From Isoetes taiwanensis (Eukaryota; Streptophyta; Lycopodiopsida; Isoetales; Isoetaceae), in the NCBI GenBank assembly GCA_021234155.1, contig JAJEKV010000033.1:2399454-2463453 (forward strand): DNA of 64,000 nt. Reading direction: 5' to 3'. Under the pieces are notes generated by a model, which was not told the origin of the DNA, did not search any database, and worked only from the letters and a program-made list of their open reading frames with translations. Shown one piece after another: positions 54,701-64,000 of this stretch (within the stretch, counting starts at the first letter, position 1; every line of letters starts with the position of its first letter). A program made the translations under genes and the position numbers.

Positions 54701-57700
54701 GGAATAAATGTGATGGTGATGTTCCGCGTGAACAAAGATGTTGACAACTGGATATAAAAAATCCATTTCTAGATCTTGCTTTAGACAAATATTTCCTTTC
54801 TTTCTTGTAAATATTTCTGCGCTTAGAACTGTTTGTTGCAAATTTGAATTGACTGTTTCAACTTCCTTACAGATTCTAGAGTATCTTTTAGATGACGTGG
54901 GCAACTTCTTAACCACGTGCTTTGACGCTGAATCACATAATGGACGGTATACTAAAGCAAGTGCGTTAGAAAGTCAGGGATGCCAATCTATTCTACAGGC
55001 GTTCCTAAATCACATTCTGGTTCGTGAAGGAGAGAACTTCCGTCTTCGAAGACAGGAGAATAATAATTCAGTCACCTTGACAACAATGCATCAGGTTTTA
55101 TAAATATTCAGACTAGTTGTTGGGTATATTGAATATTTGAAGTTTCAAGATTGTTTGCATGAAGAGAAGCTGTAATCTTAATGTCATTTCTTTTTTTAGT
55201 GAAGTAAAATGGCCATAGACTAGGAACAAGAGTTAATTTTGAGCTGCAAGTTGAAAGACACAGCCAATCGACCCCTATTTGGAATCATTTGTATGGAAGG
55301 ATTGTGATCTTTCATTATGCAGTTTACTTCCATTCTTCAGAGAGCTCTCCATAGTACGTAAATTGCATGCTTCTGATCAGCCATCAGCAGCAGCTTCCTC
55401 TTTGACCAATATTTGCAAGTTAGAGTTAAAATGTGTTTTCAAAATGTCACATGCTTTGATTGCCCCTTGTGGTGTATATAGCTCTTCACCACTCGTTTAT
55501 GTTGCAGTCCAAAGGTTTAGAATGGGATACAGTCTTCATTGTAAAGGTATCTACTGCCTATTTCAGTAGTTTTGACATGGTCAATTCTTCACTAGATATT
55601 TCAACCTTTGACATGTGTGATATTCCTGCAGGCCAATGAAATGGAAACACCATTGTTGCATGAGGTAGCCGGACATGCTGCGGACGGGGGGGCATCACTG
55701 GAGGTAGCATCTTCCTAGTTATTTTGTTTCGTGGTAGCATCTTCCATATGTTTACTTTTGTTTCATGGTGTGTCCGTGTACAGGAGGAAAGGCGGCTTTT
55801 TTATGTGGCCATGACACGTGCAAGGAAAAAGCTGTATATTTTGCATATAGTAATTGACTCACAACGACAGGTAGCTAGGATTTTGCTTCTCTTTTTGTTT
55901 GTAATGGCTTGTCGGATAATGATAATGATATGGCATGCATGCATGAATCTTTCATACACTTGCTTCCTGGATATACTGTTCCAATAAGTTGCAGGGTCTG
56001 CAACATCATATTCTCTGTTAGAACTGCTAAACTCTTCCATTTTCAACTGGCCACCAATATACAAAGAAGTTGGATATGACACTGAGGATACAAGATATGA
56101 TAGTCTGTTCACAACCTCATATGGGCCTTGGGCTCTAGGAAATGGAGAAACGTACATTGCAAAAAGCATTCCAAATGGAACTAGATATGGGATAAGCGCT
56201 CTAATTGTTCCTACTTGCAGTAATTCTTTAATAAATGCTGCAATTCTTACTGCATTCATTCAAAAAAGAATGCATTAGCTCACATCATATTTGTAATTTT
56301 ACACCCAACTCCCTCATATAAGAAAAAGTTTGTGTACCAAGTTCAACACTTTCCCACACAAGCTTTGCTCCTTCCGTAAACGACGTGCACAGATGCCTCA
56401 AACCACTTGGTATGACAAAGAATGCAAAAATCTTCACAAGCAGCTCAAGGAAGAATTAGCAGCCTGCTCTTCTACAGCTACTGCGACTAAGAAAGCATAC
56501 AAAAAGCTGATCCGCATGAAAAAAAGAGAATATATAAAGCAGGTGAGGGAAGACATGCTTAACATGCTGTACAGCAATAATTCTGCTAAATTTTGGCAGA
56601 AGCTTCATGCTAAGAAATCTAATTTGCCCCTTAAAGACCCAAAAGTGTGGACCACCTATGCTCGGACACTCCGAGATGTGGGAAAAGCAGATTTGCTTGA
56701 CATTGGATTGCAGCCCCAGCCCCAATCCTCCTCTCTTTTCTCCACTTCTCTTATCCGAGAAGCTATAGGCAAATTGAACACTGGAAAAGCCAAAAGATTG
56801 TGAGGATCTGCAGGCTGAATTTCTGATCCATGGAATGGATACCCTTGCGCCTATTGTGGCAGATTTATTCAATGAGATAATATGCTCAAGCTTTCCAAAA
56901 GCATGGACCATTAATATCATCAAGCCAATTTTTAAGGCTGGAGACCCAATGAATCCAAACAACTACTGCCTTATAATGATTGGACATGTCATGGCAAGAT
57001 TATATGGATGTGCATTGGACTTGATTATCAGTGAACACGCCGAGATAAATCTCCTTAGAGCAAAGGGTCAGGCCGGTTTTAGGAGAAATTTCTCAACAAT
57101 AGATCATATCTTTACCTTGCGGTCTATCATTGAGGAAGCTAAAGCAAAGAAAACAAAAGTTTATTGCTGCTTTGTGGATTTCCGCAAAGCCTTTGATACG
57201 GTCCCTCGGAATCGCCTATTTCATAGACTTACTGAACTGGGATTGTCGCATCAAGTCATATGGGCCGTTTTGATGCTCTATGAAAATGTTTTGGGAAGAA
57301 TTAAAGTGGCCGGGGGCTGGTCGGATGACATAAGGAGCACAATTGGGTTAAACAGGGCTGTCCCTTATCCCCTACACTCTTTGGTGTGTACATTGACGAG
57401 CTGGAAAGCTTCATAGCAGCGCTTGGAGGTGCTGGATCTGCTTTAGCTGATGAATGCATATCCATCCTTCTATATGCGGATGATGTGGTTCTTATATCCT
57501 CTTCTCTTGAAGGCCTTCAGCATCATTTAATGGCGCTTGAGAAATTTTGCGCTCAAAGAGAGATTAAAGTGAACTTGGATAAAACAAAAGTGATGGTTTT
57601 CAACGCATCACGTGCTTGCATGCATCGCAGCACCTTCTTTTTCATGAATCAACAAGTGGAAGTGGTCTCTCATTATACTTACTTGGGGGTGCAATTTAAG

Positions 57701-60700
57701 GGTCCCGTCTTTAGCATGAAAGACGCAGCATATGATAGACTCACAAAGGGATATGCCTCGCTTGCAATGCTAGAGAAGAAATGTTTCAAAGCAGATTTTC
57801 AAGATGTCCCAGCAAAGCTTCATCTTTTCAATACCTTACTTAGACCAGCTGCCCTATACGGAGCTTTGATGTGGGGAATGGACATGACAGCCAAAGAATG
57901 GGGTCATATAGAAAGACTGCAAATCTATTTTCTGTCCAAAATGATTATGAGCAAAGCATCTGTGCCGCATCCAATCATATTGGCAGAATTTTCAGCCACT
58001 CCGCTTCAACTGGACGCAGCATTCCAGTTAGTCTCCTTTTTGCACAAAGTGCACCAACACGGGTCCTCGCAGCAGGGCCAACGCAGGCTTCCATGGATTG
58101 CTCTCAAGAGCTCCAAAGATTTGGCAGGAATGTTGGTACGCAAAAGCATCGCAATGGGCTGCCTCTTTAGGATTTGGCTTGGGAAACCTGCCTCCCTTTC
58201 AACATAACATGGCTGCAGCTAATACTGCGGTAAAACCTAGAGCAAAAAAGAGACTCGAAAGAGATAAGAATCAGCTCATACGGCACGATCTGGAAATTTT
58301 ATACATATCAAAGACATGGTTAACTCCAAGTGATCTTCCTACCAAGATGCAATTTTACAAAGATCACTTTCTTGAGTTCAATGAAGATGGGTTCATAGAG
58401 CGACCAGGATATTTGAATATTCACCTTGCACATAAAGTGAGACATGCTATCGGTCAGCTCAGGGTCTCGTCTCATCAGCTTGAGATTGAAGCTGGTCGTG
58501 CTAGTAGACCGAAGGTGGAGCGCTCGAAGAGGATCTGCAGACTGTGTCACTTGAATGTAATTGAGTCTGAGGAACATTTCATCTTCACATGTCCTGTCTA
58601 TTATGAAATACGGGGCAGATTCCATTGCCTATTTCGGGAACCTACCTCCCTCTCCAAACTGAACGCCTATGAGGACCAGAAATGTATAGCTCTTTTCCTT
58701 CACCAAATGACTGCGCATAGAAGAAATTTATTGAAGGAGCAAGCTGGGGAAAGAGTGGGACATGAAAACGATCCTACACAAAGGCTGATCACTGTCTTTC
58801 TCATTGGAGGTGATAATGATAATAAACGGAAGGCAGGTTCTCTTCCCGAACCGATCTCAAAAGGAGTAACCATGAAAGTGTCTAGGAGAAGAAAGAGGAC
58901 AGTAAAGGAAAAACATAAGCAGTCCTTCAAAAGAGAAAACAAGTCTGGCATCACTTTATACTTTGGGCACGTGGCCAAGAAGACAAAAGTTCCTTAACTT
59001 CATTTGTTTTAGTTTTCTTTTTCCTTTTCTAAACAATATTTCTAGGTGGCTGCAAATGCGCCCCTAGCTGGACATGATTGATGTATATATGGTCTCATAG
59101 ACCCAAGCGGTCTTTCGTAGACGTTAATATAATCTTTCTTTCTAGATAATCCAGGTCCCAAACTTGACCTTCATATGAAATGATTGATGTGCTAAATAAG
59201 GAAGCTCATGCTCCATACCATAGTTGGATTTGCTCACGTTTTGCCTGTATCACAAAGAGAACCTTCCTGCCATGTGACATTAAATCTGTAATCATCTGTC
59301 AGTTTCAAGCCTAGGTATTTATAGCTGTGAACTTTTCTATATCTGTCCTCCAGGTTTTCCTTTCAGCTCCAAAAGTTATAACATTTTTTTTGTTTAGTTT
59401 CTTGCATGTCACCAATGCTTGTATCAGGCTGGGTAACTACCACAGATAGGTGGAGAGGGTATCATAGCACGAACATTTTAGCCAAATCTTAGAATTGGGT
59501 ACCCTAATCTTGCGGTTAGAATCAGGACTAGAATTAGAATTAGGCTTAAAACCATCTTAGAGTACCTCTGTTGATCAGTTGGCACCTTTATAAAAGCTTC
59601 TGGTTGATTTTATGCAGGTCCTTCGGCCTTCGCGATTTATCAAAGAGCTACCACGTGACCACCTTGAGTTTCAGGCACGTTAACTGCTATTGAGGTTCTA
59701 ATAATACAGTTTATGAATTTTTGTGGTTTTGGTTTCATATGTGGTCAGTGATGATTTTTATCAAATGAGCTGGAGATCATTGTTAAAACTAGAACGAAAA
59801 AAAAAAAGTCATCTGCTAAAAGTACAATCTACAAAGTTTAAATCTGTGCATAATATCAATATTGAACAACAATTTGCATGAGGAAAACAAATATGTGTGT
59901 AAGGGCTAGATTCCAGCGGCTCAATTTAAAGGTAGCCAATGACATATTTCAACCTCATTAAAGGCCTCCATGCTTGATTCTCCTATAGGTACTTCGATGC
60001 TGATGTGTAACTTGTATTGCATCATTTAAATGTCAGGCAATATTACTGAAATTTACAGTGGCAGTTCCGAATTAAAAATGCTGGAATCAGAAACAAGTGC
60101 AGACTGCAGCCTTAATGCCAATGCAATATCTATCCTAAAGACAGATTAAAATGATGGTGATATGTTTGCTATAAGTCATTAGTAATACATATTCTATTTT
60201 TATTTCTAATAAATAATTTGGACTCTGATTTCAGGGAAGCATGTGTTTGCATGACATGCCGGGGAATCATGATTATCGTAAAGTTTCCAGGTCAGAAGGG
60301 CTGTGTGAACAAAGCAATGCAGTAGGCATGGAAGAAAATGAAGGGGATATTACGCGTGGCAATGAGTCAAGGGTTACATGTCTACAAGGCGACAATGTTC
60401 TGACCTTAGCTGCTGATGAGGATAATAATCTTGGCACCAAGTTCCTAAGAGGGTTTGATCTTATCACCTTTTTCAATTTCTTTCTAGATTCAATTCTTAA
60501 TATTTCTGATTTCTATAATATACTAGATTCAATGTTGAGGTAAGGTCTACGATAGCAACACTCTTTCACAATTGGGCAAAAAAGCCTGCTTTTCAGGATC
60601 CTCATCGTCTTTTACACAAGGTAAAGTTAATAGGGCTTCTATTTGCATTGCTCCATAGTATATATGACCTATGGCTACTGCTCACAAATTCTTAGGTCCG

Positions 60701-61447
60701 TTTTGTAATTGATGAACGCCTTCGGTCCAAAGCTGCGAGAAACAGAGTAAGATTCTTTTTTCAGCAGCTTTTGTATACATCAATTTACTTTTCCTACAGC
60801 AGTCAACCCGAACCAATGTTTACAGGATGCATTGCATGCCTTGAAATGCTCTTTGAAGGATGAAGAAGCTCTTCTATATGCAACACATGTACGTTTCTTA
60901 TCGGGTTCTCATGTGTTTCCTCATTTCATTTGCATACATCTAAATTATTTTCCACTTTAGATTATTAGATGGGAAAAGCTGCCTCCACATGAGAGGGCCA
61001 TGTTCCAAGCTGAGCGTCAGGTATAACATTTTAGGTATACCCATTTTATGGGTATTATTAACTCGCGCTGATAAGAACATGGTTTCGTTTGCAGGAACAC
61101 TTTCAGCAGCAGAGCAGTGAACGTGCAATGGCGTCTGCATCGGCTACAGCGAAACAAGTATTATCTTCTCTCCCACCCTTGACTATATGTGTGTGTGTTT
61201 TTAAGACTGGTGCAAAGCTCTAATCAGTTAGACTCTGTATATCATTTTAAATTTATAAATAATAAATTGTAATGCATGTGATGTAAGGTAGTTACTCTTG
61301 AGTAATTATTTGGAGGCCAAGTTAATTTGCTCATAATGTTTTCTTTTCATTTTGCAGATATCATATTTGAAGGGGCTTGGGTGCACTATTAACCCCACTT
61401 CTCGTCTTCACGCTTCAAAGTTAATTGAACAATACAAGAACTTGTAA
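45720..61447 (+). CDS. SRS2/UvrD-like SF1A DNA helicase, 29 exons (~1,258 aa)
   Basis: A 3'-5' DNA helicase of the Rep/UvrD/Srs2 family, closest in plan to the plant SRS2-like gene (Arabidopsis At4g25120). Such enzymes strip recombinase filaments and restart forks in the nucleus. Residues 1-340 are polar, with [20 protein letters not shown] early on. Q motif LNDSQRDAA 342-350; Walker [10 protein letters not shown] (K368); Ia [16 protein letters not shown]; Walker B LVDEFQD (580-585); [16 protein letters not shown] (607 on); [12 protein letters not shown] (637 on); [15 protein letters not shown] (955-968); [14 protein letters not shown] (1004 on). Catalytic residues are present. The C-terminus (FLRG...[22 protein letters not shown]) matches the plant family. 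Start 45720 is the first in-frame ATG; 45828 (MDAQSSSF) is an equally possible start giving 1,222 aa. LINEs lie only in introns. Confidence 0.93.
49033..50040 (-). mobile_element. 5'-truncated LINE (copy B) in helicase intron 8
   Basis: The minus strand carries the end of a LINE ORF2: [40 protein letters not shown] and a basic tail with [18 protein letters not shown]. It is close to 57860-58990 (copy D) but lacks the zinc-knuckle segment (internal deletion after WLTPRDQ). The 3' UTR hairpin and a (CTTT)n tail (GAAA units at 49033-49054 on the plus strand) end the copy. It is inserted antisense to the helicase gene. Confidence 0.85.
50770..50935 (+). repeat. LINE/SINE tail with (TC)n in helicase intron 9
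   Basis: GGTCTTGTAGACC CTAT GGGTCTCTTCTAGA (50862-50889) followed by TGTTAATAATTG and CTCTCTCTCT repeats the hairpin-plus-microsatellite plan of the LINE tails. No coding part precedes it. Confidence 0.6.
51837..53300 (-). mobile_element. 5'-truncated LINE (copy C) in helicase intron 14
   Basis: From ~53290 the minus strand reads [20 protein letters not shown], then [15 protein letters not shown] with the catalytic [13 protein letters not shown], a shift near 52560, and a C-terminal frame (52523-51837). That frame has a CCHC-type knuckle ([19 protein letters not shown]) and ends [15 protein letters not shown]. The stop codon lies 7 bases after the donor of exon 14, with no 3' UTR, hairpin or tail. 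It is a different subfamily from copies B and D. Confidence 0.85.
53862..54872 (+). other. Helicase introns 16-17, no insertion recognised
   Basis: Apart from exon 17 (54008-54085) the sequence is AT-rich intron. Frames here are treated as chance. Confidence 0.5.
55985..56278 (+). other. Unassigned open frame in helicase intron 21
   Basis: It reads [40 protein letters not shown] and [20 protein letters not shown] before TAG at 56276. It is not in phase with exon 21, and the plant helicase family needs exon 21 to join exon 22 directly, so it is not a helicase exon. It may be part of the inserted DNA or a captured host fragment. I do not recognise it. Confidence 0.3.
56290..59150 (+). mobile_element. 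5'-truncated LINE (copy D) in helicase intron 21
   Basis: It begins after the endonuclease ([20 protein letters not shown] at ~56380). RT blocks are [16 protein letters not shown] (57173 on), an altered KQGCP region near 57355, and [11 protein letters not shown] (57467-57500). A thumb with [10 protein letters not shown] follows. The frame 58098-58997 carries the knuckle [19 protein letters not shown] and the C-terminal [18 protein letters not shown]. Three shifts separate the pieces. The 3' UTR ends in a hairpin (GGTCTCATAGACCCAAGCGG, 59091-59110) and CTTTCTTTCT. It lies in sense with the helicase gene. Confidence 0.88.
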
Positions 61448-62269
61448 TTAAAGTCGTGGGGAAAATATCACGAAGGTATCATATTGTGTCTGAAATAAAA
61501 TTATTGAACATGCAAATACAGGTGTGGCTTTTGTGGCTTGTGAAGGACGTTCTGTAGCATATGTAATCAGACTTAAACGTTCTTTACTTAACACTGTATA
61601 ACAGATGTAATGAGCATGGTCTGATGACATCATTATATGATGAATCATTAAGGAGGCAGGGTGAGGTCACATCATGGAAGCTCATGAGTGAGTTTGAGTA
61701 ATTTGATGTCTTTAATTACTTTTACATCCGACTTAAAAAACAAAACTTGGAATAACATTTAGTAATTTTTAGCGGACCTCTATTGCAGGACGGATACAGG
61801 ATATAGGTAGCTAAGTTTGTGCTTTATAATATACATGTTCGCCTTGGTAGCTTCTTGTTAAAAAGTTTAAGGTTGCTATTATTTGCAATTTTGTTTGGGG
61901 TGGTAATAAGATAGGGGCAATTGTGAACGTCTCTTGGAAGAAATGCTTGCATCATAAACATGGTGGTCTAGGTATATTGGATGTTCTATTGGGAAGATTA
62001 TTGGTTTAAAGTTTATGTAGTATCTTACAATGTGATTCCTGCATCTATGGGTATGTATTAAGGTAATCTCAATGTCATTGCCCTTGCTAAGTCAGGAGTT
62101 CACTTCCTCCCCAGAATTTCCAATTAACGTTCTTAAAATTTTATTTGTGGCAGAAATGCTGGAAACCCCGTCTTGACAAAATATTGGCATAAATTTGGTT
62201 AACATATTTTTAGCTGGAAATTTTATATGTTTCATTACATTTTTAAAAATATAACTATATAAAATACCT
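61448..62269 (+). other. Downstream region of the helicase gene
   Basis: Helicase 3' UTR and AT-rich intergenic DNA. No gene recognised. Confidence 0.5.
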
Positions 62270-62960
62270 CTTTTTTAGCACACCAGCCCTACCAGGCCTA
62301 CAGCCTTTCCTCAAACTTTAGCCTATCCACGTGTAATTTCCACCTCATCAAAATCTGAAGTGGCATCAATCTACACCATTGAATCTCTAGTTTCATAAAT
62401 CAAGGTTCGAGGAAATTAGAAAATGGTCAAGAAAATAGAACGGAGATGGGAGAAGGCGCAACCCTAGGTAATGGATCATCGTAATCGTATTCGACAGTAA
62501 CCTCCGTTCCAATAATATAATATGAAATGGCCATAGAATTCTGGTGTCCTTTGTTGCCAGTTTTCCAAATTTTATGGCTTTTCAACGTGCATTACCTGCA
62601 TCACACCTCATTCCAACCTTCATTTTCCATATTCGTTTTTCATATTTTCGGCTCTCCAAGCTTTAAAGCTTTGCAATTTTCTTTTGTACGGGTCAGCAAG
62701 ATTGATTTTGGGCTATAGATTGATGTTTTATTTAGGGTTATAACACGGATCTTAAGCTTTGCCGTCTTTACAAAAATACTTCTGCTTCTCCTTGTTGGTA
62801 TCTGATCAAACGGCTGCACCAGGACAATTCTCGTTTTCCAACAAGGCGATTTTCTCTGTACGTGGATCAATTTTCCTTTGGGTTAGGCTGTTTTAATTTT
62901 TTCCTCCAAGCTGAATCATCCTATTCTTTGAGCGTCGCGTCAATCTTGCATTGCCGTTAT
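62270..62960 (+). promoter_or_regulatory. Leader region paralogous to 19.6-20.8 kb
   Basis: It contains CACACCAGCCC...AGCCTATCCACGT (62279-62335) and a long match from 62798 (GGTATCTGATCAAACGG) to 62925 (CTCCAAGCTGAATC) with the earlier leader. It is probably the promoter and first intron of a gene running out of the window or another copy of a duplicated segment. Confidence 0.45.
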
Positions 62961-63593
62961 CATTCTATCCATGGTTTTCTGCCAGTTGCAGAATCCATGA
63001 GCTGGATGTTTGTGGATATTGAGATAGTTTCTGGCTTTCTAGGATCTCTTCATGTTTTTATGCATCCAGGATCTCCTCGATGCCATACTAAGCTTCAATT
63101 CTCTTTCTCTTTTTTATGATTCAATCCATGTAGCATGCATCATTTTCTTTGTTTTCGAGTTATTGTAGTTGTTTAAGCTTGGTTTAAGAGTTGTTTTAAA
63201 TGATTAAACTATTTAACAGATTCAGGAATTGGAACTTCAAGTATATTATTTGGCAGTACATTTATTCGAAGGTCTCTTAGCGCAGATAAAGTAGACAATG
63301 CAGAATTGGAGTTGAACGTCCAGGTCCATTACTAACATCCCTTGTTCTATTTCTATCCTGCACGGAATGAGATCTTGAGGTACAGGTCAACCTTACCTTT
63401 ATTATCGATTTCTGCAGAAATCTAACGGTTTCCAAATTTCCTATGACGAATAACTTAGACTTGTTGGGTTTATTGCTAGAGTATTTCCTTCTGTTTGGGT
63501 TTATTCCTCCCAATCATCACTTCAGATCTTCCATTTTTCTATGTCTCTGCCCTATCAGACACTTCTTGTTTTCTGTTTTCATTTTGTGCCAGC

Positions 63594-63764
63594 ATGTCGA
63601 ACGCTGGAGATTCTGTGACAGTGGATTTAAATCGCCATGCCTTCCAGCTTCTGCCCTCCCGTTGGTACAAACTTTGCCATAATAGTTGCCATGGAGCTCT
63701 TGTTCAGCCTATGAAGGACAAGGTTACCATGCAGCTAGAAGACTTTTCAAAATCTAAATGTTAG
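63594..63764 (+). CDS. Small unrecognised ORF (56 aa)
   Basis: The ATG at 63594 (MSNAGDSVTVDLNRHAFQLL) is followed by PSRWYKLCHNSCHGALVQPM and a TAG. The codon use looks protein-like. It could be a first exon, because GTCTAT follows the TAG and other donors are possible. Family unknown. Confidence 0.3.
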   Translation: MSNAGDSVTVDLNRHAFQLLPSRWYKLCHNSCHGALVQPMKDKVTMQLEDFSKSKC

Positions 63765-63833
63765 GTCTATACACAAAAAATGGCCACTTGCGTTGACTAG
63801 AACTGAATGATTTGAGAAAATATGGCTGTAAAA

Positions 63834-63973
63834 TAGATAAGAGCCAACATGTTAGTCTTCACAATTACATCATAAAACAATGGACAAGTACTTATGCATG
63901 TTATAGATAAGAGCCAACATGTTAGTTTCCACAATTACATCATAAAACAGTAGACAAGTTTGATCTGCTTATA
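63834..63973. repeat. 70-bp tandem duplication
   Basis: TAGATAAGAGCCAACATGTT through ATCATAAAACA occurs at 63834 and 63904 with a few substitutions. Confidence 0.8.
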
Positions 63974-64000
63974 TAACATGGAGGCGAGAGCCTGCCTGGA

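Larger units (their letters stand above)
45720..61447 (+). other. Exon map of the SRS2-like helicase
   Basis: Exons: 1 45720-46051; 2 46135-46906; 3 46996-47037; 4 47106-47269; 5 47342-47567; 6 48123-48179; 7 48384-48489; 8 48561-48694; 9 50196-50270; 10 50957-51082; 11 51158-51289; 12 51376-51459; 13 51539-51652; 14 51729-51829; 15 53674-53740; 16 53811-53861; 17 54008-54085; 18 54873-55094; 19 55508-55546; 20 55632-55703; 21 55784-55870; 22 59618-59674; 23 60235-60452; 24 60527-60620; 25 60696-60746; 26 60826-60888; 27 60961-61020; 28 61095-61157; 29 61358-61447 (TAA 61445-61447). Total 3,777 nt, divisible by three, with no internal stop seen. All introns are GT-AG except intron 22, which starts GC. 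Acceptors of exons 5, 8 and 24 were chosen by phase over nearby AGs. Confidence 0.85.

Noticed and set aside
55985-56278. A further helicase exon in intron 21
   Set aside because: Its phase does not fit exon 21, and the family requires exon 21 to join directly to exon 22.

Overview
This is a nuclear window from a land plant. The evidence is a 29-exon gene for a plant-type SRS2/UvrD-like helicase, a Ty3/gypsy element with the usual plant initiator-tRNA-Met primer site, and abundant plant-style hAT, Helitron and LINE elements. I could not place it closer than that; a non-seed plant is only a guess. No CRISPR, operon or other prokaryotic features are present.

Layout. 1-4.8 kb: a small two-exon gene on the minus strand, an acidic ORF with a nuclear localisation signal, a minus-strand exon-like frame and diverged tandem repeats. 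4.79-17.98 kb: one complete 13.2-kb chromovirus (Ty3/gypsy with a chromodomain) bounded by two ~1.6-kb LTRs and a perfect 5-bp target duplication (ACAAT). Besides decayed gag-pol it carries, between the primer site and gag, a broken reading frame that starts with a near-copy of the histone H3 tail (MARTKQTYRK) and ends in a recognisable H3 histone fold. This is the most unusual feature of the window. 18-25 kb: a candidate three-exon gene whose 4.5-kb first intron holds a PPR pseudogene and a 2.9-kb hAT element with exact ends (17-bp TIRs, 8-bp TSD). 25-29 kb: PPR debris, nested tandem duplications, an empty-site paralogue of the hAT insertion, and an A-rich frameshifted GIY-YIG endonuclease domain. 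29.2-39 kb: a Helitron on the minus strand (HUH Rep plus Pif1-type helicase), split near its N-terminal region by a GC-rich L1-type LINE on the plus strand. 39-45 kb: AT-rich sequence with a decayed coiled-coil gene, a second hAT transposase fragment, a scrap of the 4.8-kb LTR, a 97-bp tandem duplication and a tRNA-derived SINE-like unit.

45.7-61.45 kb: the SRS2-like helicase gene. I could follow 29 exons whose splice phases agree and whose summed length (3,777 nt) is a multiple of three, giving 1,258 codons. All seven helicase motifs are intact. Its introns contain three 5'-truncated LINE copies and one LINE tail, but the exons are undamaged. Two copies lie in opposite orientation in the same transcript. 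61.5-64 kb: sequence resembling the 19.6-20.8 kb leader, a small ORF and a 70-bp tandem duplication.

Only the helicase, the small minus-strand gene at the left edge and possibly the 20.1-25.0 kb gene look like functional host genes. The rest is mobile DNA in several states of decay. Coordinates of element ends other than those of the LTR element and the first hAT are approximate.
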